Counted from the stretch's first letter, positions 1-12,760 are shown. The stretch is DNA of 64,000 nt from Isoetes taiwanensis (GCA_021234155.1 JAJEKV010000026.1:620001-684000), one strand, 5' to 3'. Notes: generated by a model from the sequence alone, not told the origin. Numbers and translations are program-made.

Positions 1-3000
1 ACCCACTATCCACCATTGTAGAAAATCTGCTGAGATGAATGAGAAGCCTATTTGTTGGTTTCATGCGAGCCCCATTCTAGAATAATAAATAGTATCTAGA
101 TAATTGATGTGAGGCCTAGAATGCCTCGAACATGAAATACCTCATAAAATTCGCAGGGAACTAAAGATTTTTGCCGAAAATCTGTGGCAGATGTTCATTT
201 TTCTCACAATTTCACAGGTTTTTTCTCAGAATCTGCCCATTCTCTGCTGCATCAAATTCTAATTGCAACTTATTATGCACGGGTAGGAAAAATCAAGGAT
301 CAACGACACAATTTCCGCCAATGCATGATCAAATCCGACTATTCAAACTACCATTTTTTCAATTTCATGCTGCATGTCTTTAATCTGAGCCAGATTCATC
401 ATGTAAATGGGAAGCTATGGTAAGTAATGGCAGCCTCAGTGGATGCAAAAAAAAAAGACTCTGGTGCTTCAATAGAGGTTTTGGCTCCGGTGCTCATCGC
501 CTTCAGAGCTCTTTTAGCTCATCGGCTGCAGCAGATCTTATAAAAATGACCGAAGAAAAACTCATTTTTTGAACATACTTCCTGGAAGACTGCAGACGCA
601 GTACAACCACAACCACGTGTCGTGGACGAGATTCCTAAAAAGGCGCAGAGAAACAATATAATAGCGAAGCAGCCCCCCTGCTTTTGCGGGACCAAAGATT
701 CTAATGGATTTAGAAAAAGAAATTAAAAAAGATATGAGCCATTGGATTTGGCTTTCTCCCCTTATGGTTTAATGTAGTGGGGTTTAGCCCTCGGCGTGGC
801 AGTTCCAATCAGAAGAATGGCGGTGCAGTGTTCTGCCATGGCGTCGAAGCTTCAGATTGGAAGAAATAAAGCTTCAGATTCATCGAAGCCTAGCCATGGT
901 GCCGAAGCTTCACATTCAAAGCTTCGGATTTGAAGCAAGGACGCCAAATGAAACTTTCTTCCTTGCGTTGCTCTCTTCCCTGATCTAGCCCGCCCTGCGC
1001 TCTTTTGAAGGGTCTAGCAGTTCTATTTTGTTCGATCCACTCTTCCCTGATCCAGCCTGCTCAGATCAAATAGAAGCTTCAAATTGACATTCACTTCTGA
1101 ATTGACATTCACTTCTATTCTGCCATGCCCATCCATGTCGATAAATCCATGGCTGTCTATCATCGCTGGCCTGCAAGTGAAACCACCCTGTCTCACGCAA
1201 TCGGCCATACTTGCTTGCGAAATGGGTCAATTCAGGCAAACAATCCTGTTTCTAGATCTGCAGGCTTCTCTTAAGCATGCTGCAGATGCCACAAATAGAA
1301 ACACGATCTTCAGCCGCACATAGAACCATTGAAGTAAAAAAAAGCCAATCCAATGGCTATCATATTTTTCACCTAAAAACAATTTAACCTGGGCTGAAAA
1401 ATGATTGTAGAACTCTAATTGATGTCGCATGTGATTTGAAAAGCCTGTGAAAATTTTTAAAAACGTAGGAGTCATCTTTGAATTCTAGTAGTATAGACAA
1501 ATAGCATCATGAAAGTTTAAAGCATACCAAACTGCATGTATTGGGCATTCAATGCGTAAGTAAGGCCTGCACATTGTTGTGGATACCACAACATAATATG
1601 CCTATTATGTGCTTTATTGTGTTGATGTTGCATTCTCCCTCCTTCAACAAAAGAACTATTAGATGCCTATGTTGAATATTTTTGAACATTTACGTATGAG
1701 ACAATAACATATATTGCTTCTTGATGGTGTATCTTCTGTTCAAGATAACCTACGCCTACTTCTAGGAAATTTAGATAAAAATTAAATATATTTCCAAAAG
1801 CTAGTGGAGATTCAGTATGGTTGTCAACAATTGTTTTTGCCAATTTTTTTCCTGCATGTACTAAATTGAGCAGCAATATATCTAGCAGGATTACACGAAA
1901 TATCATGTACCAGAGTCTCAAATTCTTTATTTGTCAAGGAGAAGGTAGCCTATTGTTAAAAAAGAATGCTTACAGAATCTAGACTCAATAGGGCAAACTT
2001 ACCAATGAGTGAATCAGAGAAGACAACAAGCTTTCAACACCTTTCATTGAAGAATTTTCTGAGAACTATGGAATTTTCCACAACTGATAAGATCTCAGAA
2101 GATGGGCACATGGATATTAACTAAAGCGCAAACATTTTAAGCCTTTCTCATGGTTGGCTTTCAGTACTTCAATACATTTCAGATTGATCAAGCAACTTCA
2201 AAGATCTTTGGCAATTAATAAGTGGCTAAAGCTCTGTTTAGAACATTATAAGTAAAAATAAAACTAACTTGAAATGGTCTAGAAGTGAAATGACTTCTTT
2301 ATGATGCCAACCATAAAATGCAGAGCTCGGCCTCTTATAACTTGAAAAATGTTGTTTAATTAGCAAAGCTTGTCCTTTGAGCCAACATTAGCTCTTCAAT
2401 CAACCTAGTTTGTTTTTTGAAATTGTAGGAAGTTCATACAGAAAATGAATTGAGCTCAAATATGCAGCATGCAGAGCCTCATATACAAAATGAGCTAAAC
2501 TGAGCTTCATGATTAGCAGGCTTGCCTTTTCTTTCTTTAGCATTTGTTTTCCTATAATTTATAGCGTGTAGAGTTTCACACGTAATCTAAGCAACCTTCT
2601 TACTTACTTCTCTATGAACTATAGCCCAAACCCTTTCAGGTCCATCCTTGGCTGCATCTGTCACTACCTTCTAGCTCTTAAAATGTGGAGGTATTAAGAA
2701 AGACTTGCCTTGTACTTGAGATAGTGTTGGAACAATCATAAATTTAAGCAAAGAATTGAACTATTTTTTACCTGAAGAGGTCACTTTTGGAAGTCTTAGA
2801 AAGGTTATTTGTGTGGATCATGGAATTGTTGTAGTTGCATGAGCACCATGGCCATCACAAAGATACTCTGCATAGAACAAAACGTTGAAGAAAAAGTTTT
2901 CATTCTAGGGCAACCATCCTGCAGGATTATTAGTGGAGAACTCATGGCATGGAGGACAATAGATAAAAAATGCAAAATATTTTAGATATGGCAATTAGCT

Positions 3001-3385
3001 TTTGGCATAACATTGCATTTTGAACCAACTTCATTCCTAGAAGAAATCTTTCTCCCTCCAAATTGACCCTTGTAGAGTAGTGCAACCATCCAAAGTCATC
3101 ATTTTTTCTTTATCAAGAAGCTTGTTGTCTACAAATCACACCTTCGATATTGCCATAATCTAAGAATTGAGTCTTCAAATTGATGGACTTAAGGAGTAAG
3201 GATCTTACTTGTTTTGGAGCAAACGGCGAGTAGCAAAATGACCTCTGACAAGCAGGAAACCTACTCTATATAATTAAACTAGTAACATATGCAAGACAAT
3301 TTGTCAGGTCTTTTGGCAGAAATCCTTTAGTAACCGGAAAAAGAAATAAGAAGGGCGAGTCACACCATAGGAGAGGGAGGTCGCA
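1..3385. other. Gene-free AT-rich stretch
   Basis: I see no convincing coding region on either strand. All open frames are under 85 codons, have no recognisable domain and overlap one another. The only structure is short and local: a run of AAGCTTC-containing words at about 840-935 (GAAGCTTCAGATT and variants, four to five times) and a 20-bp near-perfect duplication at about 1,083-1,120 (TTGACATTCACTTCT repeated). The segment ends at the probable target site of the LINE that starts near 3,400. Confidence 0.6.
840..935. repeat. Short degenerate repeat of AAGCTTC words
   Basis: The words GAAGCTTCAGATT, AAGCTTCAGATTC, GAAGCTTCACATTC and AAGCTTCGGATTTG follow each other within 95 bp. They look like a decayed minisatellite. 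No function is implied. Confidence 0.45.
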
Positions 3386-4109
3386 AAATTTTTTTGGGCT
3401 TTTTCCGGAGAATAGAAACCACAGCAAAGAACACACCAACCCCGCGAACCCACCAACCTACAGGGCGTCAACCTGGAACACCTGCTGCGGACACGTCAGA
3501 TCACGCCGGGCCGCCACCACCCCGGCGCCGGCCACAGCCTATGCCTCACCCACCTCAACCAACACCTGGTGCGGCCCCTGCCGAACTCCAGGAATAGAGA
3601 CGCAGGAGCCGCAATGTGGTAGTGCGAGGCCTGACGGAGGAGTCGGGAGAACATCTCACTTCCCGACTCCAAACACAGATCTTGGACCGGATGATGTTCC
3701 CAGCACCTGTGACCATTGTAAAGGCGAGTCGTCATGGAATTGGCCCACGATTGCCCCGGGTGGTCATCTTCACAGTTGAGGGCGTGCGAGGCGGGTGGCC
3801 ATCTGGCGTCGGTAGGCGGAAGTTGAAGGGGCGGCTGCCATGCGTTGGCCCAGGGACTTGACCCCAACACGACAAGAGACCCAAGGCGAGCTGGCCAAAG
3901 TCGAGGACTGCGGGGGAGACATGGAGGGGGCGGGGCTGGTCCGGGGAAGGATGCGAGGGAATTCATGCGACAAGCAGGGGATGCGGCACTCCGGCCCCTC
4001 GAGTCCCCCTCGAGGGGCCCCGGCAAGAACTGAGCATCCACATCTTCGCTCCCCACAGGACCACTACCACCGGACTGAAGTGGCGATGCACCGCCACTAA
4101 ATAGGGACC

Positions 4110-4910
4110 GTGCCCTGGCGTGGTATCTGGAATTGCCGTGGCTTCCCATGGCGAAGGGGGCGATCTCAATTCGGTCGCCATGGACATGGACCTTATCTTC
4201 CTCGCATTGGAAACATGGGAACATCTCGGTCACAAGGCTACGATTTGCCGGGGATACCGGCTACTCCATCTTCAATGAGTGCACGGGGGAAACGAGGACA
4301 CGGAGGAATTGCGTGTTACTACGGACGACCTTGGCCCAATCGGTCTCCCCGTGCAAGGCGACGGGCACAACAGATACACGTGGGTATGAGTGCGAAACGG
4401 CGATGGCAGCCCTCTCTTTGTGGCGGCTTGCTACTTCCCACATGCCGAGAGCAACTTTTACCACGCGCGGATGTGGACGAGGCAGGAGCCCTATGTCGAT
4501 CTATATGATGACATCTGTGATACTGAACAATTGGGCAAGGTCATGTTGCTTGGGAGATTTCAATCGCGCCGCAGTGAGCGGATCCCAAAATTCGCACCTC
4601 TAGGCGAGGATGTGTTGCAAATGGACCCCGCAGAGATGGTTTGGCCAAGGCGTCCGATGATGACCAGGTGACCGCGGTATGGCACGGCCATTTGTTCGGG
4701 CGATATCTTTGACACGGTCATTTGCAATGGGCTAGCACGGTGGCCCTCCTCCGGCCGCTTCACTTGTAGCGGGGAGAACCAGGGGGCGACACTAGTGTGG
4801 TGGATTACGTGCTAGCGGACGAGCAATGCCTACACTTGATCACTCGCTTCAGTGTCGGGACAGGTGGCCGGGACGAGGAAGTAGACTCCGATCATCAGCC
4901 CCTGTTCTTG
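4110..4910 (+). pseudogene. LINE apurinic-type endonuclease domain, broken
   Basis: This domain would nick the target DNA to start reverse transcription. The order of motifs matches the exonuclease/endonuclease/phosphatase fold: WNCRG near 4,128, then DLIFL followed by ETW, GDFN at 4,552-4,563, VVDYVLA near 4,800 and SDHQPL at 4,884-4,904. The motifs lie in at least three reading frames, so several small indels have occurred since the copy was active. The long antisense open frame over this segment is a by-product of the high GC content. Confidence 0.8.
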
Positions 4911-5379
4911 CAGATAGATTGGCAAGCCAACCGAGCACCCATTGCCCCAACACCCCATGTACCACGGTTGCGTCTGGACTATGATCATGCGACGGTCTAA
5001 GGATGCTTGAGCATGAGCTGCCGGGAGTGCTGCAGCTCCCCACACTTCAACAGCAGACGGCCCGGTGAACCGGCTCGCCGAGGGTAGGGGCGATGCTTTG
5101 GGAGAGGCCGCTCTCGGCGATCCACGGGGGCTGCAACCACCTTCCCCGCAATCACCGGGTTCGATGATGAATGTGGGGATTGAAACGATGGCTCGGGCCA
5201 AGTCTTTGGACCCCACCATTAGCCAAGAAAGCCGTCCATCAATACCACTCCTTCCTCAAGACCAAGAAAGCCGGTACCTTATGAGCACTCGACAGATGAT
5301 GTTTGGTCTACTAGACCGCCACCCTAGGGCCTTACGGAGAAAGGTCTTGAGTAAGCCCGCACGACCCATAGGAAATATT

Positions 5380-6600
5380 ACCCCGGAACAATGGGTGAGA
5401 TACTTGCAACGGTCGTGATGACCCAATGGGAAGCGGGGCGGCAGTACCTCCATGAGCAGGCCTAGCTAACGGTCATTCTTGAAGGGATGTCATAATGGGC
5501 CTGCAACGCCGCTAGCGGAAGGCGCCAGATTTGGATGGTATGCGCGGTGAGCTTCTCAAGTGGGCGGGCCTCCAATGGTGCGGTTCTTCTAAAGACTCTT
5601 CAACGAGGGCATTGCAAGAAGGCTTCGACCGGACCCGACTACGATAGAGAGTTGGGCCCATATACAAAGTAGGGGACCCCACAGCCCAGCCAACTATCGT
5701 ACCATTATGGTCGGTTAAATGTCTTTGCCAAGTTGCTTTGCGGGATTCTTGAGCAGCGGCCCGACACTTTGGGCAGAGGATGGAGAAGTGCGGGCTCTCT
5801 CGCAAGCAGGGCTTCCGCCCCGGCATTCTACTATTGACCATATCTTCACTCTGCGAACACTCATAGAGGATAGGCGGAATCAACGCTTAACCTGTGCTGC
5901 GCTTTGTGGATTTCGCAAAGGCTTTTGACACGGTGCCTCGGGATAAGTTGTGGGGACAGATTAAGACAACCGGGGACCCCGTCGACTTGAGAATGCTATA
6001 TCTGCAGACTATCACGAGGCTTGCTCGGTCGTCTCACACTGTCGGGGGAACCCGTTGTTAGTAGCATTGGGGTGCGCCGGGGGCTGCCCTCTATCTCCGA
6101 CGGCTCGCCGGCTTGTACATTGACCAGCTAGAAGAATGGCTAGGCGAGCACGGAGGCTTTCGGTTGATGCACCACATAATCGGCAACTCATATATCGATG
6201 ATGTTGACCGCCGCATATACCCTGAGGACATGCAACGCCACGGATGCTTGGGACACTACGCCAATTCAGCGGCATGAGAGTTAACTTGGCCAAGACGAGG
6301 GTGTTGCTGGTCCCATCATCCGGCACCCACGCTTCCCCTCATTCACTTACCGGGCAGGTAGTGAAGGTGGCTCGAGTCTTATAAGTATTTGGGCATTGAG
6401 TTTTCTACTACCACACCTTTGGGATGTATCCATCGGGTTACGGGTCACCGCTTGTTTGGAAGGCCCCAGATGCAATGCAAAAAACAAATCACAAGGCGTA
6501 GTTGTATGCATGGGGTCACCGGGCACACTTGTTCGGGGCCTTGATTGAACCGGTCCTCCTCTATGGGGCAGAAGTGTGGGGCGGTGATATCCCTCACCAC
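5380..6600 (+). pseudogene. LINE reverse transcriptase domain, broken
   Basis: The reverse transcriptase core is recognisable in pieces. They are a fragment reading EQWVRYLQ (about 5,390), DGMRGELLKWA (about 5,535), the QAGFRPRHSTIDHIFTLRT block (about 5,805), FVDFAKAFDTVPRDKLW (5,903-5,955), GCPLSP (about 6,080), a fragment matching the partner copy's LFGLYID block followed by EEWLGEHGG (about 6,120), SYIDDV (6,188-6,205), GMRVNLAKT (about 6,275) and KYLGIEF (about 6,385). The catalytic aspartates of motif A and of the DD pair are present, but the usual Y-A-D-D reads Y-I-D-D. At least four frame changes separate the pieces. Confidence 0.82.
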
Positions 6601-7538
6601 TTGGAACGATCTAGAGCAGTCTGAGAAGGCCTTCTTGGCCCGGCTTTGGGAGTGAAATCCACGGTCCCATATCAGATCTTACTCCGGAGGCAGGCTTCCT
6701 TCCATTTGAGAGGGGCTGCGCTTGGAGCGTCACATTATTTACTTCCGAAGGTGATGGCTATGGATGAAGCCCCGGCTGCCCAACCTTGCTTTGGCGGTGG
6801 CGATGGGCCCTTGGCGATTCAAAGCTCTTTGGAAAGACAAGCAAGCCCAATGGTTCTCGCGATGGAATGTGCGGGCACATAGATGTGGACCGATTGCATA
6901 CACCGAAGGAACGCTTGCCTTTGAAGCGGTACTTGGATGCTTGCTTCATGGCCAAGCTTTGGGATCTGAGAGGCCTGTCACATGTCAAGGTGGCAAATTA
7001 TCGACAACAAGGTTAATCCCATGCTCACGAGGGGCCCACCCACTACTGCGCACCCATCTACCCATGAAAAGCGCAGGGTGATTGCTTCCATTTGCAGGTG
7101 CACACCACGTCGCATTGAGGCGGGGAGATGGATTCGGGGCAGCGTGAGGGCAGAGTCCGTCGATCTTGCCGTCAGCGAGGCCATTGAGGATGAAAGTCGC
7201 GCCCTCCGGGCCTGTCCGCGTCTGAGCATGGCCGGGCTCGGTATGCTCGGTTAGTTGTGCCCCCATCAGGCCTGCGCGAGATGAGCCCGAGCACGGCCTG
7301 TAGGCTTGTTGGGATCGTGCCTACCGGAGGAGGTAATGGATGCGGACTCGGTTATGCCCCGGTCCGACATTAACCTGGTTGTACTTGTGATTATGTATAT
7401 AAGCATGCGGTATGTCAAAGCATCCTTATTGCTACTAAGGTTTTTCCCCCGAAAACCCTTCGGGGCGGGGGTTTTTTAATCCTGGTAGTAATACGCCTGC
7501 TGCTCTCTCTTTGTACTTGGGTCCCATAGGCCAGTTGG

Positions 7539-7580
7539 TCTCCGTGGACGATAAAATCATATTCTATTCTATTCTATTCT
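7539..7580 (+). repeat. Conserved LINE 3' tip with (ATTCT)n tail
   Basis: TCTCCGTGGACGATAAAA (7,539-7,556) is followed by TCAT and about four ATTCT units. The same terminal block is seen on the minus strand at 10,383-10,400 and in diverged form at 54,331 and 56,911. It marks the exact 3' end of this LINE family. Confidence 0.8.
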
Positions 7581-7599
7581 AAATTTTTGGGCCGTAAGG

Positions 7600-7958
7600 A
7601 TAGCCTAGAATTTCAGGGGGGGTTAGGTAAGCCTGCTAAATCAAAAAGAAAAAGAAAAAGAAACAATTGTGAAGATGGCTATGGAAGTAGATGCACTTTG
7701 CAAACCGCTTTGGGCCAAGCCCAAACTTGATTCTGCTCCTCTTCTTATTCTCTACCATTGTCGGATTTGATTTGTCTATTTTCTTTAATTGAATAGCACA
7801 GAGCTTCTTTGCTTTTAGAGTAACTTATTGATTACCTTTTGAACCCTCTTTATACTCTTTTTTGCCTTCATCATCACTCATATTCTAGGATAGGTGAGGT
7901 GTGTCCTTGGTTCGATATGAACCATTATTTATTTTCTTTCAAACTTCTTCGTTCTACA
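7600..7958. other. Short AT-rich spacer
   Basis: The spacer lies between the LINE target-site duplication and the first SINE-like repeat. I see no gene in it. There is a short (AAAAAG)n run near 7,643. Confidence 0.5.
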
Positions 7959-8411
7959 TATTCTAAACGAGGTACACCTTGGACTACCACAATCGTCGGA
8001 TTTGTCGATCCTACGACCCAGATCGTATGTTGGGGCCTGTGAGCACCTCTCGTTTTGCTTATAGTTATTTATAATTGGAGATGCCTATGATTTTGAAGTA
8101 CGAAATGAAATACGATTTCGCCTAAGGTTTTAAGGGAATATCGAACGTCTATACGGCCTTGCCTAAGATTTTAGAATATGAAATACAGGGGCTCGAACCT
8201 CTACCAAAATAACTCAATCTCTTAATAAGACTACTTTAACCAATATAGCCAGTGAGCTAATGTGATTATTTTTTATCTTGAATCTATGTTTTTTTTTATA
8301 ACAACCCATTCAATTGTTTTAGGAATATATGGTCTATAGTTTCAGGAATTGTTATTTTTTACATCCATATCAAATCCCCCTAAAACCCCCTGTTATTTTG
8401 CTATATATTTC
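7959..8411 (-). mobile_element. tRNA-like (SINE-like) repeat, copy A
   Basis: This is one copy of a roughly 430-450 bp family. On the minus strand it has a Pol III A-box-like TTAGCTCACTGGC (8,248-8,262 complement) and a B-box-like GGTTCGAGCCCC (8,187-8,200 complement), about 50 nt apart as in a tRNA gene. About 130 bp lie upstream of the A box and about 230 bp downstream of the B box. It ends with the family sequence around GGTGTACCTCGTTTAGAAT (complement, about 7,962-7,980). The off-5' position of the tRNA-like part is unusual for a simple SINE. Confidence 0.65.
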
Positions 8412-9381
8412 AAATATTGTTAATATGAGGTGCAAAAGTTTTGGGCCAATTTGCAGGTGATGATCTTGGTCCTTTCCTACCAATTTGCTTTGTTTTGAAT
8501 GAAAACTTTGTTGACGTTCTAACTTCCTATGTATTCTTGCCCAAGAGAGTAACAGATCCAATATCTCTGCCTCTAAATTGCGCGCCATGTTAGCAACATA
8601 TAAGAAAGAAGGTAAGGCTAACGCAAAATAATGGCCTATCTGTATCCAAATTCATAGCATATTGATTTTATGAAGGCCTAGCCAAGCATATATGTCTCTT
8701 GACTTTTAGGGTGGCTTCCCTTGGAGCAAAAATAATGAATCATGCATTCTGGGTTGATGCAACAAGCTATAGATCTTGGCTGCTACAAAGCCATTCTTGT
8801 TGGCAGTAAACCTTATTCCATTTCCTAGGCTTCATTGCATCATGTTTGGATATGCAAGGTGATATGCAGGAATTTTTTCTTTTTCACGTGGATTTCTCAG
8901 GCCAAGCAGGATGAGTTTAAGCAATGATTTGATATGCTTTTTGTTATTTGTTCGATTGGAACACATGTGATATGCTTTTTGTTATTTGTTGGATTTGTGA
9001 AAACATGCTGGAGATGGATATTTTTTCAGATATATTGGAATATCAAAAGAATGTTTTGTGCAAGGAATACTGGGCTCATCATGACTTGTTAGTTTCTTTT
9101 GCAAGGATGTTTTGCATGTGGTCCCAACAGATATAATCAAGGTTTTTATGAACCCAATATGGGTAATGTTTACATTTGTTGTATGCTTTTGTGAATTACA
9201 TGCTATAGTAGTAGCGAGTATCTGCAACCAATGTTATGTATAAGACATGACATGTAGGTGGATATGCATGGTTTTGTTTTATTCCTCTCGATCTAGCCAC
9301 ATCAAACAATGCAATCGACAGTTTATTTCCACGTAACCTTGAATTGAAAGATATACTGATGGCATAACCATTACTTCCATA
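8412..9381. other. Intergenic stretch between two SINE-like copies
   Basis: I see no convincing gene. A direct repeat of ATATGCTTTTTGTTATTTGTT occurs twice (about 8,932 and 8,970). The open frames here are shorter than 85 codons and have no domain. Confidence 0.5.
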
Positions 9382-9905
9382 TGTCAAGTTACCGTGTTTA
9401 TTTTTTCTATTGAATCTATGTTTTTTTTTTCAACCTATTAAATTATTTTAGAAGTATAGTATATGGTCTCCGGAATTGTGATTTATTCATCCATATTAAA
9501 AACCCCTAGAAACGTCTGTTATTATGCTATGTATTCTAAACAAGGTGCACTCTGAACTACCTTGATCGTCAGATCCGTCCATCCTATGGCCCAGATCATG
9601 TGTGGGGGCCCCTAGGCGCCCTTCATTTCGATTATGGTCACTCATGAATGGGGGCACTATATTTTGAAATATGAAATACGGGCTTGCCTAAGGTTTTGAA
9701 ATATACAATATGAAGACTCGACCCTTTATCAAAATAATTTAATATTCTAATCAGAATGCTTTAACCAATGCAACCAGCAAGCTAGCGTGTTTATTTTTTT
9801 TAATTGAATCTATATTTATTATTTATAATAACCCATTGAATTATTTTAAGGGTATGGTCTATGGTCTCGGGAATGTTGATTTATGCATCCATATCAAATC
9901 TGTTA
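9382..9905 (-). mobile_element. SINE-like repeat, partial copy B joined head-to-tail to copy C
   Basis: The segment 9,382-9,535 matches the start of the family unit (minus strand). It runs without a gap into 9,536-9,905, which begins with the family's other end (ATTCTAAACAAGGTGCACTC). The junction is therefore a head-to-tail dimer. Copy C has the B-box-like complement near 9,716-9,728 and a degraded A box near 9,772-9,785. Both are more diverged than copies at 40.4-41.4 kb. Confidence 0.6.
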
Positions 9906-10355
9906 ATTTTGTACATGTATTGTAAGTTTTTAGGGGCTCTCACTGCCTTACATAACCCCCGTGTAAATATGTACCCAAACCAAAGGCGGCTTCGGGGAGA
10001 TTATAATTTAAATGTGTTGGGTGCAATGGTTTGTGTTAATAATGTTAATGTTAGTTATATGTTGGTAGTTAAAAAAAAAATTGGGCCCTTCAGGCCCTAA
10101 CAAAATCAGGCAAAGAAAACAAGATAAACGCATTGAAAAACAACTGTGGTGCTGCACCACATACTCAAGTTATAAGAAGTATTTTAGAATTTGCCAAATC
10201 ACATACTCAAGTTATAGGGAGTATTTTAAAATATGCCAAATAGTTAAAGAAGTGCTTGTCTCTTATGGTTTCAAAACATGGACACTCCATTACACTCCAA
10301 AATCCATAGGCTAACCTTAGAATATGTAGTATAATATTAGGGACCAGGAACTCTA

Positions 10356-10400
10356 AAGGAAGGAAGGAAGGAAGGAAGGTACTTTTATCGTCCACGGAGA
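10356..10400 (-). repeat. LINE 3' tip with (CCTT)n tail
   Basis: Six GGAA/AAGG units (10,356-10,379) directly follow the conserved terminal block (10,383-10,400, complement). This places the tail added or copied at insertion at the low-coordinate end of the minus-strand element. Confidence 0.8.
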
Positions 10401-12760
10401 TCAATCGGTCTATGGGACCCAATACAAAAAACGCAAAAAATCGGATTATCGCCGGATTAAAAACCCCCTTGGGAAGGGTTTTCGAGGAAAAACCGTGGCG
10501 GCAATCACCTATACGACAAAAGCGTGCTAATCATATAAAAATGCAGAAACACCCAAATATATCTGATCATGCACCACACCCGTAGTGCCTAGTCGTGGCA
10601 GCCGTGGGTGGGGGCAAAGGTGACCCGCAGCCCAATTACCCTCTGAATGTATGACCCTGTGGCACGCATCGACGGGTGTGTTCATCAAGAATGCAAGGAG
10701 ACACGTCCGCCGTACTAAGGGGCGTGATTCGCCCGGATCCGAGCACGCCGGGCAACTCGAAAGTGTGAGACTCATCCTCAATGGCACCCGTTTGGCAAAG
10801 CCCGACAGCCTCCGTCTGGGCGGGGCTCCCCAATCCACCGCCCGCCTCGTCGCGAAGATGGTGGGCACTCGTATGAATGGAGGCAATGAGTCCCGCTTTT
10901 TTGGGCAATTTGGGAACGCAGTAGACGTGGGCCCCGGGCTAACACGGGGTTGATGTGCTCCTTGTAATGGGCCATTTTGACCGCTCTAGAGCCGGGGTCC
11001 CGAGCTTGCCAAGGAAACAAGCATCTAGGTACTCCCGCGGTTATCCACGATCGCCGTCATTGCCCAACAAGACGCGATCGATCTGCTCTCCCAGCGTTCC
11101 ATCCGGCGAACCACTGCTCTCTCTTACCCCTCCAACAGGCCCTAAGCATTAAGTGGACCCATGGCGATTAAGTAAGCTAGGTGCGGGAGCCGAGCATCAC
11201 CCATAGTAACCACTTTTCAAAATAGGCGATGTGTCTATCAAGGGCTCACCAGCTGGCGGCAAGAATCCGTTTTTCCGCAGCCGTAATCCGATAGGGGGAA
11301 GGTTTCACCCCAAGTGCCGTGCCAAAATGCCTACACTGACCGCTCCAAGTCATTCCAGTCGCCAAAGAGGCAACCGGGCCCCAAACCTCGACCCCGGCAT
11401 GTATGACAGAGCTCGACCAGTGCGGAAGCAGATGTGACCGATGGCCCCAATCATAGAGCTCGCTCGGGTGGCCCTGTTTCAAGCATGGCATAAAAGCTTT
11501 CCGCCCTTGTCACCCCAAGCGGATAGACGCCCTCGCCAGAGCGAGGAGGGGAACTCCACCCCTAGGTACTTGTAGGTGGGCGTGACGCCCACAGCCGCCC
11601 CCGATATGTGAGTCGCGGGGAGGCATGGGGTGACGTGAAGAGGATATGAGAACCACCGGTCTTGGCTAGATTGACGATAAGATGTGCAGAGGCCCACAAA
11701 ATGTGTCTAGGGCATTTAGGTGAGACCTGATAGCAGGGGTGTGGGCAAGAAAGCCAACATCGTCCGCATAGATAGATGAGCCGGCGGACGACACGGGTGC
11801 TAAAGTCAGATGCCATCCCCCATGCTTTCGAGAAGCTGGGCTCTAGCCCGATCAATGTAAAGGCCAAAAGTGTTGGCGAGGGGGGCAACCCCTTAGAACC
11901 CCGATACTACTTGGTGAATGCTTGGGCGTCCGTGATCTGCCAAAACAACTCATACAACTTTGTATATGGCATTACGCGTGCGGTGGAGCCCCAGATTGAC
12001 GCAGTCTAGCCCGCTTTTCGGGGGACCGTATCAAAAGCCTTCGCGAAGTCCACAAAAGCGGCAATACAAGTCCAAATAGATTATTCCTTTGTCTTCAATC
12101 GCCCGCGGTGTAAAAGATATGGTCAATCGTTGAGCATGGGGTCTAAAACACTTTGTGTGAGGGCTCGCACGTCCGTACCTCCGCCGGGTCAATCAACTGC
12201 TTTCGAGAATGCCACCCAACGCTTTGGCAAATAATCGAATCGACCATGATCGTCCCAGAATTGGCGGACAAAGGTGGGTCGCCCGGGCCTTGTGAATGGG
12301 AACAACCCCGCTTGTGGTCCATTGTCGGGGAGACCTTCCCCGCAATGCTCTGTTGAACAGGGTAGTGAGGGCACAAGCCTGGCCGCCTCGCCCATTTGAG
12401 TAACTCGCCACGCATATCATCGAGGTCAGTTGCCTTCCCATTAGCTACCCGTTGCAGGCCCTCCTCAACATCCTCGCCCACGAGAACCAATGGGGGCCAT
12501 CCCCGTGGGGGTATGGGCGACGCTGCCCCGGGCGGGTCATAGAGCTGCCGCAAGTACCGCTCCCACCGCCTCGGGTGTGATGTCCCCCAGAGGTCGGGCT
12601 GGCCTTCAAGCACTCTCAGCCAAAAGGTTCGGGAGGATGAGTGTCCAAAGCAGGCCTAACATCTCCCCGATGTTCTCGGCAAGGTACCGCCTTTGTGTCC
12701 TGGATGATGGCGGTAAAGACAAATCCACCCAGAGCTCCTTTGTTTCCAACCCGTTTGGAT
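10356..12760 (-). mobile_element. 5'-truncated LINE, same family as the one at 3.4-7.6 kb
   Basis: On the minus strand this is a second GC-rich copy. The reading starts inside the endonuclease-RT linker (about 12,760). It then shows RWERYLRQLYD and NGKATDLDDMRGELLKWA (about 12,565-12,395), motif A FVDFAKAFDTVP (12,021-12,056), PTLFGLYIDR (about 11,855) and an intact YADD (11,758-11,770). KYLGVEF (about 11,575) and a C-terminal GAIEDESHTF element (about 10,740-10,770) follow. Frames change many times, so it is dead. The 3' tip (TCTCCGTGGACGATAAAA at 10,383-10,400 complement) ends in a (CCTT)n tail at 10,356-10,379, different from the pentamer tail of its sister copy. The two copies point toward each other. 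Confidence 0.85.

Larger units (their letters stand above)
3400..7580 (+). mobile_element. Nearly full-length non-LTR retrotransposon (LINE), frame-broken, GC-rich
   Basis: This is a LINE that encoded an endonuclease-reverse transcriptase for target-primed insertion. It is clearly richer in GC than its surroundings. Reading across frames, these landmarks appear in order: a proline-rich start (about 3,394-3,597), endonuclease motif WNCRG (4,128-4,142), DLIFL..ETW (about 4,190-4,225), GDFN (4,552-4,563), SDHQPL (4,884-4,904), RT motif FRPRHSTIDHIF (about 5,812-5,848), motif A FVDFAKAFDTVP (5,903-5,938), YIDD in place of YADD (6,191-6,202), a KYLGIEF block (about 6,385) and a LLYGAEVWG block (about 6,557). 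The C-terminus has a GRW..AIEDES element. Many frameshifts and stops make it dead. The 3' end carries an (ATTCT)n tail. AAATTTTTTTGGGC before it (3,386-3,399) and AAATTTTTGGGC after it (7,581-7,592) look like a target-site duplication differing in T-run length. Confidence 0.88.

Noticed and set aside
3496-4233. A 245-codon open frame on the minus strand
   Set aside because: It lies opposite the endonuclease part of the GC-rich LINE, has no known domain and is expected where stop codons are rare. The plus-strand motifs explain the segment.
9861-10314. Frames just before the second LINE as host exons
   Set aside because: They lie in the end of a SINE-like copy and in low-complexity sequence, and show no domain.
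10527-11491. Several long frames on both strands in the second LINE
   Set aside because: They are by-products of GC-rich LINE sequence. Only the minus-strand RT motifs make sense.
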